Shown here: positions 9,292 through 17,869 of the stretch, in pieces
Numbering within the stretch: the first letter of the stretch is position 1
Layout of the letters: each line of letters opens with the position of its first letter
The notes under the pieces: generated by a model
Database searches by the model: none
What the model saw: only the letters and a program-made list of their open reading frames with translations
Told to the model about the DNA's origin: nothing
Translations under genes and position numbers: made by a program
Assembly: GCF_036345915.1 (NCBI RefSeq)
Contig: NZ_CP107785.1
Span: 8,928,001 to 8,992,000, forward strand
DNA from: Nocardia sp. NBC_00565
Lineage (GTDB): Bacteria > Actinomycetota > Actinomycetes > Mycobacteriales > Mycobacteriaceae
Direction of reading: 5' to 3'
DNA length: 64,000 nucleotides

Positions 9292-10170
9292 CTATTCGGA
9301 CAGCGTGCGGTCCGGGTGCATACCGTCCACCATCCCGATGAACGGTGGATGGATGCTGTAGCCGAGCATGCGCCGGATCTCGGGTGATACCGCGCGCACC
9401 GTCTCGCGGCTGGTGGCGAGGGTGAACGCCTCCTGGGTCCGCAACCACGGTTCGCAGTACTGCGCCGTCGCGGCGAGTCGTGGCCGGGCCGAGCGGTTGG
9501 CGCCGCCGCCGTGCCACAGGGTGCCGAGGAAGAACACACACGAACCGGCAGGCATGACGCCGGGCACGCGCTCGTCGTCATCCTGTGGCATTCGGCCGTC
9601 CGGCCAGTGGTGGCTACCCGGCACCAGCACGGTCGCGCCGTTCTCGGCGGTGAATTCATCGATCGCCCAGATGGTGGCCGCGGACAAGGCCTTTCGTGGC
9701 CGCGGCACCGGGTAGAAGCCGTCGTCGGGATGCAGCAGTTGGGCGTTTTCGCCGGGCGCGATATTGATGATCTGCAGCTGGGACAGGAGGTAGCCGGGCA
9801 GCAGGAGTCGATCCAGCAGCGCGAGCACGCGTGGGTGGTCGACCAGTCGGTCGACCATGCGAGTCTTGCCGAGGACGCTGTAGAGGCGCTGAGTTCGGTG
9901 TCCCTCGAAGGCGTTTCGTCCACTCGGGCCGAGCAGGGGGAGCAGTTCGGTCCGCAGGGCGGCGCATTCGGTTCGGTCGAGCAGGCTCTCCATGATCACG
10001 TAGCCGTCGCGGTCCAGGGCCGTCAGGTCCGAGTCCACCTGTGCGGTGGGGACATCGCGTTGGGGTGGTGTCACGCGGTGGGTTCGGGACAGGTCGCCCG
10101 CGAGGTCCTCGAGTCGTTCGACCCGCGGTTGGGTCGCCCGACTGCCACTGCGCATCGAATCTTCACTCAT
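9292..10170 (-). CDS. Phytanoyl-CoA dioxygenase (PhyH) family oxygenase
   Basis: 292 residues. The Fe(II)/2-oxoglutarate facial triad is visible: HPDD (LLHPDDGFYPV) gives the first His and the Asp, and LWHGGGANRS the distal His followed by the co-substrate Arg. The family hydroxylates acyl-CoAs and many small lipophilic or halogenated substrates; the substrate cannot be read from sequence. Its start overlaps the stop of the upstream TetR gene by 4 bases (ATGA), so the two are co-transcribed and the regulator probably controls this oxygenase. Confidence 0.85.
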   Translation of the reverse strand: MSEDSMRSGSRATQPRVERLEDLAGDLSRTHRVTPPQRDVPTAQVDSDLTALDRDGYVIMESLLDRTECAALRTELLPLLGPSGRNAFEGHRTQRLYSVLGKTRMVDRLVDHPRVLALLDRLLLPGYLLSQLQIINIAPGENAQLLHPDDGFYPVPRPRKALSAATIWAIDEFTAENGATVLVPGSHHWPDGRMPQDDDERVPGVMPAGSCVFFLGTLWHGGGANRSARPRLAATAQYCEPWLRTQEAFTLATSRETVRAVSPEIRRMLGYSIHPPFIGMVDGMHPDRTLSE

Positions 10171-10763
10171 TGTTCCTCCTGGAAGCCGGTCGCACCGGCC
10201 ACGAACTGCCAGACCTGATCGGCGACGCGGGTTCGATCCGGTCGCGGGTTGCGGGTGAGTGCCACCGCTACGGCCATGTGCACGCCGCCGAGGACGGCCG
10301 CGACCAGCAGCTCCGGGTCGCGGTCGGCGGGCACCATGCCCTGCTGCTGGCCCTGGGCCATATTCCGTGCGCCGACCTCGATCGCCTGCTGGAGGCGTTG
10401 TCGTTCCACGCCCGCGGTCTCGGCGTCGCCGAATCGTCCGAGCGCGACCGGGGCCAGCGGATCGTCGTACAGGAAGTTCACCCAGGCCACGACCCGCGCG
10501 TGTTCGCGTGCGCGCCAGTCGTTTCCGGGGAACTCCGCGTAGGTGACGGTTTCGTCGAGCCGGTCGTAGAAGTCGGCGATGACGGCGGTGAGCAGTCCGC
10601 TGCGCGATCCGAAGTAGCGGTAGGGCAGGCCGACGCTCACGCCGGCGCGGCGGGCGACGGCCGCGACCTCGAGTTCACCGGTTTCGCTCAACTCGGTGTG
10701 CGCCGCCGCCAGCAATCGCTTGCGCGCGGTCGCGCCGCGTCGGGATAGTCCTTCGTCGCTCAT
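10167..10763 (-). CDS. TetR family regulator, coupled to PhyH gene
   Basis: 198 residues. N-terminal HTH at about 15-60 (RLLAAAHTELSETGELEVAAVARRAGVSVGLPYRYFGSRSGL), followed by an all-helical ligand-binding C-terminal domain that I cannot assign to a ligand. First gene of a two-gene unit with the PhyH oxygenase, joined by an ATGA overlap. A 13-bp palindrome sits about 70 bases upstream of its start, consistent with autoregulation. Confidence 0.88.
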   Translation of the reverse strand: MSDEGLSRRGATARKRLLAAAHTELSETGELEVAAVARRAGVSVGLPYRYFGSRSGLLTAVIADFYDRLDETVTYAEFPGNDWRAREHARVVAWVNFLYDDPLAPVALGRFGDAETAGVERQRLQQAIEVGARNMAQGQQQGMVPADRDPELLVAAVLGGVHMAVAVALTRNPRPDRTRVADQVWQFVAGATGFQEEQ

Positions 10764-10831
10764 GGTCGCGGCTCGCTCTGCATGTGCGATGCGGACCCGA
10801 TTCGCTCAGTGCTCACGACTCGATAGTAAGT

Positions 10832-10844
10832 TGAGTTCAACTCA
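10832..10844. promoter_or_regulatory. Palindromic operator candidate for the 10167 TetR
   Basis: TGAGTTCAACTCA is a perfect 13-bp palindrome (6-bp arms around one base) in the divergent region between the TetR gene and imuA'. Most likely the autoregulatory site of the TetR; inferred from position and symmetry. Confidence 0.5.
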
Positions 10845-10919
10845 TTTTGCAACGGCATCATCTCGAAGTTGGCGCGCACGCTTGACGGAAGTCGGGGGCG
10901 GGTTTCTACTGAGCGGGTA

Positions 10920-10935
10920 TCGAACGTATATTCGA
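10920..10935 (+). promoter_or_regulatory. LexA (SOS) box upstream of imuA'
   Basis: TCGAACGTATATTCGA matches the mycobacterial SOS box TCGAAC-N4-GTTCGA with one mismatch. It lies about 95 bases before the imuA' start. In mycobacteria imuA', imuB and dnaE2 are LexA-controlled, which agrees with this placement. Confidence 0.85.
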
Positions 10936-11030
10936 TAGTGATCGATAGCTGAATCGGTGCTGGCTCTCTTCGGTGGGGGCGGCGCCGCGTGCTTTCGCCT
11001 CGGGTCCATCGTGGGAAGTAGGTGGTAGTG

Positions 11031-11813
11031 ATGGGTTCGGATGAGGATTCAGGGGCGGGGGGGCGGCGGGATGGGCTGCCGCCGGGAGCGGGGCGGGATA
11101 AACCGGCACTGGATGAGCTGCGCAGACGGATAGCGGCGATACCCGGGCGTGGGGAAGCGGCGGCCGAGCCGATACCGCTCGCCGCCGAATTGCGCCGGGA
11201 AGCGCTGGCCGTGCCGCCCGCCCTTGCCGAGCTGTTGCCCGAGGGCGGCCTGGTCAAGGGTTCGGTGGTGGCCTACGCGGGCGCGAGTTCGCTGCTGGCT
11301 GGACTGCTGGCCGCGGTGACCGAGGGCGGCGGGCATGCCGCGGTGGTCGGGCTGCCGAGGCTCGGCTTGCTCGCCGCGGTAGAAATGGGTGCGCAACTGC
11401 AACGCCTCGCCGTCGTCGCCGATCCCGGCCCGGATCCGGTGGAGGTGGCCGCGGTGTTGCTCGACGGCCTCGATCTGGTCGTGCTCGGCCTCGACGGCGC
11501 CACCGTCGCACCCGCTCGCACCCGTGTTATCGCCGCCCGCGCCCGCAACAAGGGCGCCACCCTGGTGGTCACCGACGGCGGCTGGCCCAACCCGGCCCTG
11601 CGCCTGGACACCCGCATCGCCGGCTACAGCGGCCTCGGCGCCGGACGTGGGCGCCTGCGCTCGGTATCCCTCGAGGTGCTGGTCCGCGGTAAGGCGGGTC
11701 CGCCTCGGCACGGCCGAATAGAGTTGCGCCCCAGTGCGAGCCGCGTGGAGTGGGTATCGCTGGAGACCGCGGTGAACGAGGCGACCGCCGACGCACGCGA
11801 AGCGGCATCGTGA
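11031..11813 (+). CDS. imuA': ImuA' mutasome accessory protein
   Basis: 260 residues from ATG 11031 (GTG codons at 11022 and 11028 are possible). It has a RecA-like fold trace (ALAELLPEGGLVKGSVVAYAGASSLLAGLLAAV) in which the P-loop lacks the canonical GKT/S, as in the mycobacterial ImuA' family. Role: with ImuB it brings the error-prone polymerase DnaE2 to damaged DNA for translesion synthesis. Context supports this strongly: an SOS box upstream, a Y-family-like imuB next, and dnaE2 10 kb further on. An unusual 60-base hairpin separates it from imuB. Confidence 0.88.
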   Translation: MGSDEDSGAGGRRDGLPPGAGRDKPALDELRRRIAAIPGRGEAAAEPIPLAAELRREALAVPPALAELLPEGGLVKGSVVAYAGASSLLAGLLAAVTEGGGHAAVVGLPRLGLLAAVEMGAQLQRLAVVADPGPDPVEVAAVLLDGLDLVVLGLDGATVAPARTRVIAARARNKGATLVVTDGGWPNPALRLDTRIAGYSGLGAGRGRLRSVSLEVLVRGKAGPPRHGRIELRPSASRVEWVSLETAVNEATADAREAAS

Positions 11814-11870
11814 ACCCGACCGCTCGTCATACCGGACGGGTTCGCGGGGTACGACATCCAGACCGTGCTC

Positions 11871-11930
11871 ACACCCTTTGTCCCCACCACGCACCTCCTA
11901 CAGCGGGTGTGTGGTGGGGACAAGGGGTGT
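11871..11930 (+). repeat. Long hairpin between imuA' and imuB
   Basis: The left arm (11871-11895) and right arm (11905-11930) are inverted copies about 25 bases long, centred on CCCCACCAC / GTGGTGGGG with only a few mismatches and a 9-base loop. It lies between two genes expected to be co-expressed. It could be a transcriptional attenuator or terminator, or a mobile repeat; there is no T-run. Confidence 0.75.
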
Positions 11931-12043
11931 GGGCATTCTTCGGATCGGCAGATTCGGCAAGTGAGGTGACGCCCGATGCGCGCGGTGCGGCACCGTGATT
12001 CGGCCGAACGCGCAGACCTGTGTGGGCGTGTGGCGGGTGCGTT

Positions 12044-13648
12044 GTGATTCGGCCGGGGCGGGTGCGGGGTGGGGGCCGGGTGGTGGCGTTGTGGTGTCAG
12101 GATTGGCCTGCGGTGACTGCGGCGGCGGTGGCGGGGGTGTCTGCGACGCGGCCGGTGGCGGTGCTTGTCGCCAATCGGGTGGTGGAGTGTTCGGTGTTGG
12201 CGCGGGCCGAGGGGGTGGGGCGTGGGCTGACGAAGCGGGAGGCGCAGTCGCGGTGCCCGAATTTGTATGTGGCGCAGGCGGATACGGATCGGGATGCGCG
12301 GCTGTTCGAACCGGTGGTCGCGGCCATCGACGCGACGGTGCCAGGGGTGGAGGTGTTGCGGCCGGGGCTGCTGGTGCTCGGTGCGCGGGGCGCGGCGCGG
12401 TTCTTCGGGTCCGAGGAGGCGGCGGCGGAGCGGCTCGTCGACGCGGCGGCCGCGGTCGGGGTGGAGGTACAGATCGGTATCGCCGACGAGTTGTCCACGG
12501 CGGTGATCGCGGCGCGTTTCGCCGCGATCGTGCCGTCCGGTGCGGGGGCGCGGTTCCTGGCGCCGCTGCCGGTGCGTGAACTCGCCCTCGAACCCAGTCT
12601 GGCCGCGCCGGAACGCACCGACCTGGTAGATCTGCTGCACCGCTTGGGATTACGGCGGATCGGCGACTTCGCCGCGCTGACCTCGACGGAGGTCGGCTCG
12701 CGCTTCGGCGCCGACGCCGTGCTCGCACACCGCTGCGCGCGGGCCGTGCCGGAGCGCCCGCCCTCCGCGCGTCGTCCACCGAAGGATCTGGCGGTGCAGT
12801 ACCCCTGCGATCCGCCGATCGACCGGGTCGATGCCGCCGCCTTCGCGGGCCGCATGCTCGCCACCCAACTGCACACCGCACTGTCCGAAGCGTCGGTGGC
12901 CTGCACCCGGCTCTCGGTGTTCGCGGAAACCGCGGCGGGCGAACAGCTCTCGCGCATCTGGCGGTGCGCCGAGCCGCTGACTCCGGAGGGCACCGCAGAC
13001 CGGGTGCGCTGGCAACTCGACGGCTGGCTCACCCGCCGCGATGGCACCCGCCCCACCGCGCCGATCACCCTGCTGCGCCTGGAACCCGTCGAAGTGGTGG
13101 CGGCGGGTGCGCTGCAATTGGGTCTGTGGGGCGGTGTCGGCGCGGAGCAGGAGCGGGCCCGCCGCGCGTTGATCCGGGTGCAGAGCCTGCTCGGCGGCGA
13201 GGCGGTCCGGGTCGGCGTGCTCAGCGGCGGCCGCGGCCCCGCCGAACGCATCACCATGGTCGCGCTCGGCGACGAGCCGATTCCGGCCGCCGACCCGGCC
13301 CTACCCTGGCCCGGCCGCCTGCCCCGGCCCGCACCCGCGGTGATCCTGGTGAACCGTCCAGTGGTGTACCTGGAGGCCGCCGACGGAACCCCGGTGCAGG
13401 TCACCGACCGCGGCCTGTTCACCGCGGATCCGACCCTGCTGCGCTGGGGCAGCAAGCAGTGGAAACTCGCGGGCTGGGCAGGCCCGTGGCCGGTGGACGA
13501 ATACTGGTGGACCCCGAAATCCGGCGCACTCTCCGCCGGGGTCGCGGCCCGCATCCAGGTGCAACTCGACGGTGAACCCGCCGATGTCCGCGTCTTGCTG
13601 CTCATCTACAACAACGAAACGTGGCGCGCCGAGGGGCTCTACGACTGA
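12044..13648 (+). CDS. imuB: ImuB, Y-family polymerase-like mutasome protein
   Basis: 534 residues from GTG 12044. It resembles Y-family polymerases, but the catalytic DxDAF motif is replaced by LWCQDWPAV at the N-terminus, as in known ImuB, which acts as an adaptor (beta clamp, DnaE2 and ImuA' contacts) rather than a polymerase. The C-terminal conserved block ends with EYWWTPKSGALSAGVAARIQ and LLLIYNNETWRAEGLYD, characteristic of the family. Earlier GTG codons exist at 12020. It probably forms one SOS unit with imuA'. Confidence 0.9.
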   Translation: MIRPGRVRGGGRVVALWCQDWPAVTAAAVAGVSATRPVAVLVANRVVECSVLARAEGVGRGLTKREAQSRCPNLYVAQADTDRDARLFEPVVAAIDATVPGVEVLRPGLLVLGARGAARFFGSEEAAAERLVDAAAAVGVEVQIGIADELSTAVIAARFAAIVPSGAGARFLAPLPVRELALEPSLAAPERTDLVDLLHRLGLRRIGDFAALTSTEVGSRFGADAVLAHRCARAVPERPPSARRPPKDLAVQYPCDPPIDRVDAAAFAGRMLATQLHTALSEASVACTRLSVFAETAAGEQLSRIWRCAEPLTPEGTADRVRWQLDGWLTRRDGTRPTAPITLLRLEPVEVVAAGALQLGLWGGVGAEQERARRALIRVQSLLGGEAVRVGVLSGGRGPAERITMVALGDEPIPAADPALPWPGRLPRPAPAVILVNRPVVYLEAADGTPVQVTDRGLFTADPTLLRWGSKQWKLAGWAGPWPVDEYWWTPKSGALSAGVAARIQVQLDGEPADVRVLLLIYNNETWRAEGLYD

Positions 13649-13761
13649 CCCGCGGCGAGTGTGCGACCCAGCCCCGATGTGCGATCGGGCTGTCGCATAT
13701 CCAATGGGCGTGCAACTTGTGCGTGGAGATCACTGGATATACGACGACGGGATCTGGCCGT

Positions 13762-14463
13762 TTATGAGCGGCGAGACCACACCATCGCGAGGGTGAACGG
13801 GTGCCCTCGCAGCTCGGCCCACTTGGGTTTGGCCGCGATCCACGCGTCATCCACCAGCGCCTCGGCCATCTCGGTGAGCACCCACCCCGCCGCCAATGCC
13901 GCCGACACCTGCTCGCTGATCAAGTGCAGATGTGTGCTGATCGCGACCGGGTCACCCGCCGCGGGCGTGTAGTGCGTCGGCATGCCGGTCACCATCATGA
14001 ACTGCGGGTGATAGCTGATCGTGACGCAGGTGCCGCCGGGCGCGGCCAACCGCCAGGCCTCGGCATAGAAGGGCGTCAGGTCGTCCAGATGCTCATCGAT
14101 CAGCGAGGAGATCACCAAATCATATGTGCCACTGGATAATCCGGTGTTCCGCACGTCAGCCTGAGTGAGTGTGATGTGTGTCCCGCGTTCGCGTGCCCGC
14201 GCCAGCATCCCCGCACTCACATCGACGCCATCGATGTGCCGAATCCCCCGTTCCCGCAACCATGCCCCGGTCCGCCCGGTCCCGCACCCGAGATCCGCGG
14301 CGCGGCGCACCCCGGCCCAGTCCGGGCGTCGCAACCGATCCAGCAGTGCGAGATCCATCTCGTCCATGACGGTCTGCTCGTAGGTCGGCGCCCACCCGTC
14401 GTATCCGGCGGCGACATCAACAGTGCGGTAGTTGCGGCGATCGAAGTCCGCGAAAGACGGCAT
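13762..14463 (-). CDS. Class I SAM-dependent methyltransferase
   Basis: 233 residues from ATG 14463. The SAM-binding motif I is AADLGCGTGRTG near residues 57-68, motif II acid in HIDGVDVSAGML, and motif IV DLVISSLIDEHL. Small-molecule methyltransferase (Methyltransf_11/25 type); substrate not predictable. It is transcribed towards imuB and sits alone, with the divergent hydrolase starting 157 bases away. Confidence 0.82.
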   Translation of the reverse strand: MPSFADFDRRNYRTVDVAAGYDGWAPTYEQTVMDEMDLALLDRLRRPDWAGVRRAADLGCGTGRTGAWLRERGIRHIDGVDVSAGMLARARERGTHITLTQADVRNTGLSSGTYDLVISSLIDEHLDDLTPFYAEAWRLAAPGGTCVTISYHPQFMMVTGMPTHYTPAAGDPVAISTHLHLISEQVSAALAAGWVLTEMAEALVDDAWIAAKPKWAELRGHPFTLAMVWSRRS

Positions 14464-14619
14464 AGCCGCAGTTTGCCCAGACCCATCGGCATCCGCCAGA
14501 CAATTTCGGCTGGGATGCTCGGTGATTGCGGAGCGGGTGGGGCTGGTGGGGCGGATGGGAAGTGATGCGCGCGACAAGTCAGGGGTGGGTCCTCGGCGAC
14601 GCCGGTAACCTCGGAAATC

Positions 14620-15369
14620 GTGGATCTCACGGTGACCAGGGCTGCGTTCGACGGCGTGCAGATCGCCTACCGGGATTCCGTGGCGGGCGAGGGCACGCCG
14701 GTGGTGCTGGTGCACGGTATGGGCGGGGACGGGCATACCTGGGATCGGTTCGCGCATACGTTGGTGCAGGCGGGTCGGCGGGTCATCATTCCCGATCTGC
14801 GCGGGCACGGCCGCAGTGCGCACACCGAGTCGTATCTGTTCGCCGAATTCGGCGCCGACGTGCTGAACCTGTGCGACCGACTGGAGCTGGCCTCGGTTGA
14901 TCTGGTCGGGCATTCGCTGGGCGGTTATGCGGTCTCCTGCGTCGCGCAGGAGCGGCCCGAGCTGGTGCGGCGCCTGGTCATCGAGGAGTGCCCGATGCCG
15001 CTGCGCTCGGGCGACGAAGAGATGAAGCTGACCAGTCGCTTCCCGACGGTTCCCGAGCTCTGGCACGCCACCACCAGCCTGATCCGGCATCCGCGCGCGG
15101 TGCTGGCCTTCGATCGCGCCATGACGCGGACCGCGCTCGAACAGTTCCGCAAGCCGAATCCGGAGTGGTGGGACCGGCTCTCCGATATCACCGCCGCCAC
15201 CCTGGTGCTGCGCGGCGGCCCCGGCGGCATGGTCGATCCGGAGAAGCTGGCGATCCTGCGCACCGCCATCCCGGACTGCGCTGTGACCGCCTTCTCCTGC
15301 GGCCACAGCATCCACCGCGACCGCTATCGCGAATTCGAGGCCACCGTGCTGCCGTTCCTCGCGAACTGA
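14620..15369 (+). CDS. Alpha/beta hydrolase
   Basis: 249 residues, GTG start. Oxyanion motif VHGMGGDG, nucleophile elbow GHSLGGY (Ser about 106), acid in GGMVDPEKL and catalytic His in CGHSIHRDRYREF complete the triad. The length fits single-domain esterases or epoxide hydrolase-like enzymes. Substrate unknown. Divergent from the methyltransferase, with a possible shared regulatory region. Confidence 0.85.
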   Translation: MDLTVTRAAFDGVQIAYRDSVAGEGTPVVLVHGMGGDGHTWDRFAHTLVQAGRRVIIPDLRGHGRSAHTESYLFAEFGADVLNLCDRLELASVDLVGHSLGGYAVSCVAQERPELVRRLVIEECPMPLRSGDEEMKLTSRFPTVPELWHATTSLIRHPRAVLAFDRAMTRTALEQFRKPNPEWWDRLSDITAATLVLRGGPGGMVDPEKLAILRTAIPDCAVTAFSCGHSIHRDRYREFEATVLPFLAN

Positions 15370-15441
15370 GCCCACCCCGCCGGCTGCTGGATTCCGCGGT
15401 GTGGGCCACGGTCCCGAGTCGGCGGATTCTAGAGTGAAACG

Positions 15442-15684
15442 ATGTCCGCGCTAGACCGTCCGGTCCTGTTCTTTCCCGATGAGCAGTCGTTCCGCGACTG
15501 GCTCCTGGACAACCATGCCTCGGTGGACGGGGTCTGGCTGCGCTTCGCCAAGAAGGGCTCCGGACACGTTTCGCTGAACGCCGCCGTCGGCTATTTGCTC
15601 GCCGACGCCGAGAAACCCGAGACCCGGGCGCGGCGCATCGAGAAGTTCGTGCGGCAGTTCGCCGACGGACAGACATTGGGCTGA
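15442..15684 (+). pseudogene. YdeI/OmdA-family protein with large internal deletion
   Basis: 80 residues. Residues 1-48 match the N-terminus of YdeI/OmpD-associated proteins (FRDWLLDNHASVDGVWLRFAKKGSG). Residues 53-80 match the extreme C-terminus (EKPETRARRIEKFVRQFADGQ). The family is usually about 190 residues, so the central 100 or so are gone, yet the frame is intact. This looks like an in-frame deletion remnant; a functional mini-protein cannot be excluded. Its TGA overlaps the ATG of the next gene by one base. Confidence 0.75.
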
Positions 15685-16601
15685 TGACCGGCTTCGCGGG
15701 GATGCTCTGCTCGGCGGCGGCCGCGGTCGATGTGCCGTTGTCCGGCACGGCGACTCGGGTGACCGGATGGTTGTGCGTCGAGCAGCCGGGCGCGTGGGGG
15801 CGGGACGTGATCGGTGACGAAGTGCTCGGCCAGGAGATCACCGCCGAACTCGCCGCTCGCACATCCGCCGCGGGGGTCCGTCCGACGCTGATCCGGCGAC
15901 CGGGCCGCACCGAATTCACCGGTGCCCGAACGGTTCTCATCGCCAGCTCGCGCCAGCAGGGCGCTTGGTGTGAACGGCTGGAGATCACCGATCTCGGGCA
16001 GCTGCTGGATCTGGATCTGGATCTGCTGAACGGCCCACCGCCGGGAATCGGTGCGCCCGTGCGTGATCCGCTGATCCTGGTGTGCGCGCACGGGAAACGC
16101 GACCAATGCTGCGCGCTGTTCGGCCGCCCGATCGCCGCGAATCTGGCCGCGGACTATCCGGATCAGGTCTGGGAGTGCTCGCACACCGGCGGTCATCGTT
16201 TCGCTCCGGCCATGGTGCTGTTGCCCTCCGGCCTGACCTACGGCCGTGTCGATACCGTGGCCGCCATCGCGGCGGTCGAAGCTGTGCGTCGCGACGCGGT
16301 CTCGCTGTCCGGGCTGCGCGGCCGCAGTGCGTACCGGCCGATCGAGCAGGTTGCCGAACTCGCGGTCCGCGAACAGGTTTCGGCGGGTATCGACGATCTC
16401 ACCGTGCACCTCGAATCCGACTCCACCGCAACAGATCCCACCCTCGCAGGCACCGCGGTGGTAGCCCATCGCGACGGCCGCCGCTGGCGCGTGACCGCCC
16501 GCACCGTCGGATTCCCACCCCGCCAGGCCAGTTGCGGTGCCGCCCCGAAGCCCGTAACCGCGATCGTCGCCGATCAGATTCAGCCGCTGACCGCGGGGTG
16601 A
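15684..16601 (+). CDS. Sucrase/ferredoxin-like (Suc_Fer-like) protein
   Basis: 305 residues. The two family hallmarks are present: CAHGKRDQCCALFGRP and WECSHTGGHRFAP, giving a Cys/His-rich thioredoxin-like ferredoxin fold that may bind an Fe-S cluster. The biochemical role of the family is unsettled. The start overlaps the upstream stop (TGATG), so it is translationally coupled to the YdeI remnant. A strong bidirectional hairpin follows. Confidence 0.85.
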   Translation: MTGFAGMLCSAAAAVDVPLSGTATRVTGWLCVEQPGAWGRDVIGDEVLGQEITAELAARTSAAGVRPTLIRRPGRTEFTGARTVLIASSRQQGAWCERLEITDLGQLLDLDLDLLNGPPPGIGAPVRDPLILVCAHGKRDQCCALFGRPIAANLAADYPDQVWECSHTGGHRFAPAMVLLPSGLTYGRVDTVAAIAAVEAVRRDAVSLSGLRGRSAYRPIEQVAELAVREQVSAGIDDLTVHLESDSTATDPTLAGTAVVAHRDGRRWRVTARTVGFPPRQASCGAAPKPVTAIVADQIQPLTAG

Positions 16602-16633
16602 CCGCGCCGGTCGGTAGGTCCTGGGCTGAGCGA

Positions 16634-16690
16634 CGAGCGGGACATGGCTGCGGCGGCTTCTCGATGAATGCCGCAGCCGTGTCCCGCTCG
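16634..16690. terminator. Bidirectional hairpin terminator
   Basis: A 21-bp stem with a single G-T wobble (16634-16654 pairs with 16670-16690, beginning CGAGCGGGACA) and a 15-base loop, between two convergent genes. No T-run, as is usual for GC-rich actinomycete terminators. Confidence 0.8.
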
Positions 16691-16730
16691 CGGCGACCGT
16701 TATCGCCCCCTGCGGGATAAGGTCGCTGGT

Positions 16731-17714
16731 TTACCAGTGGGTGCCGGGGACCCAGCGGGCGGCGCGGCGCAAGGCGGTGCCGGTGAGGCGGCGGGCGGTG
16801 GACTTGTGGTGTGGTTCGCGTTGTGGGACAGGGGGTTCCGCGGGCTCGTCGTCGGCGGCGTCCACCTGCTCGCCCTTGGCGGCGGGGGAGTCGGGCAGGG
16901 CCCGGTAGTAGCGGTGCAGGATGCGGTCGCGGATCTTCGGGGTGAGCAGTGCGCCGTATTCGGCGAATGTGCCCAGCGGGACATCGATGCGCTTGGGCCG
17001 CTCGCTCAGTGCGCGCACGATGGTGGCCGCGGCCCATTCGGGGGATTCCGATGGGCCCTGATCGCCACTCGGGGTGATCATCGGGGTGCGCACCAGCGGC
17101 ATGTGGATGGTGGTGAAAGTGACTCCGTCGGCCATGGTTTCGATCGCGGCCACCTCGGTGAACTTATCCAGCGCCGCCTTGCTGGCGAGGTAGGCGGAGA
17201 AGCGCGGCGTGGCCACCTGCACCCCCGCGCTGCTGATGTTGACGATGTGGCCGAATTTGCGCTCGCGCATCTGCGGCAGCAGCGCCAGCGTCAGCCGCAG
17301 CGCGCCGAAGTAGTTGACCGCCATGGTGCGTTCGAAATCGTGCAGCCGGTCGGTGGAACGGTGGATGGCGCGGCGGATCGAGCGGCCCGCGTTGTTCACC
17401 AGCATGTCGACGTGACCGTGCTCGTCCAGGATGGTCTTGACGGCATGGTCGACGGAGTCGGAATCGGTTACGTCACATTGGTACCCGTAGGCGGTGCCGC
17501 CCTCGACCCGGATCTCCTCGACCACGGTCGCGAGCTCGTCGGCGCGGCGGGCGAGCAGGAAGACGACGGCGCCCTTGTCCGCGACGGCCAGCGCGGCGGC
17601 CCGGCCGATGCCGGAGGACGCGCCGGTGATGAGCACATGCCGTCCCGTGAGGTCGCGGTTGCGGCGGTTGCGCCGGAGCTGCTGGTCGGCGTCGTCAGCG
17701 GAAGCTCGGGTCAT
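16731..17714 (-). CDS. Short-chain dehydrogenase/reductase with C-terminal extension
   Basis: 327 residues from ATG 17714 preceded by AAAGGAG. Classical SDR motifs: TGASSGIG (cofactor loop), NNAG, catalytic Ser in ISSAG and Tyr-Lys in YLASKAALDK. The 70-residue tail after the Rossmann domain is basic and Glu-rich (HRYYRALPDSP, EPHHKSTARRL), as in mycobacterial lipid-linked SDRs. Substrate unknown. A perfect inverted repeat lies just upstream of the start, so it is probably under TetR-type control. Confidence 0.87.
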   Translation of the reverse strand: MTRASADDADQQLRRNRRNRDLTGRHVLITGASSGIGRAAALAVADKGAVVFLLARRADELATVVEEIRVEGGTAYGYQCDVTDSDSVDHAVKTILDEHGHVDMLVNNAGRSIRRAIHRSTDRLHDFERTMAVNYFGALRLTLALLPQMRERKFGHIVNISSAGVQVATPRFSAYLASKAALDKFTEVAAIETMADGVTFTTIHMPLVRTPMITPSGDQGPSESPEWAAATIVRALSERPKRIDVPLGTFAEYGALLTPKIRDRILHRYYRALPDSPAAKGEQVDAADDEPAEPPVPQREPHHKSTARRLTGTALRRAARWVPGTHW

Positions 17715-17745
17715 CGCTGCTCCTTTGCAGGTCGAGGTTGGCATG

Positions 17746-17765
17746 AACTTACTCTGAAGTAAGTT
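17746..17765. promoter_or_regulatory. Perfect inverted repeat operator before SDR
   Basis: AACTTACT-CTGA-AGTAAGTT has 8-bp perfect arms around 4 bases, 32 bases upstream of the SDR start. Symmetry and position suggest a TetR-family operator; no regulator gene is adjacent, so the cognate protein would act in trans. Confidence 0.65.
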
Positions 17766-17843
17766 TACCTGCCAAGTGTGCTTCGTCACGTCGGGCGTTC
17801 GAATCGGGGGCGCGCCGAGCCGTTCGAACCGGTCTCGAATCCA

Positions 17844-17859
17844 TCGAACATATGTGCGA
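17844..17859 (+). promoter_or_regulatory. LexA-like box on an uncharacterised gene
   Basis: TCGAACATATGTGCGA matches TCGAAC-N4-GTTCGA with one mismatch. It ends 10 bases before the ATG at 17870 and overlaps a plausible -10 (GATACT, 17858-17863), where LexA would block transcription. Confidence 0.65.
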
Positions 17860-17869
17860 TACTCTGCGC

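Noticed and set aside
9230..9541. N-terminal extension of the Ser/Thr kinase
   Set aside because: Would overlap the phytanoyl-CoA dioxygenase gene; the GTG at 9229 precedes the kinase fold directly.
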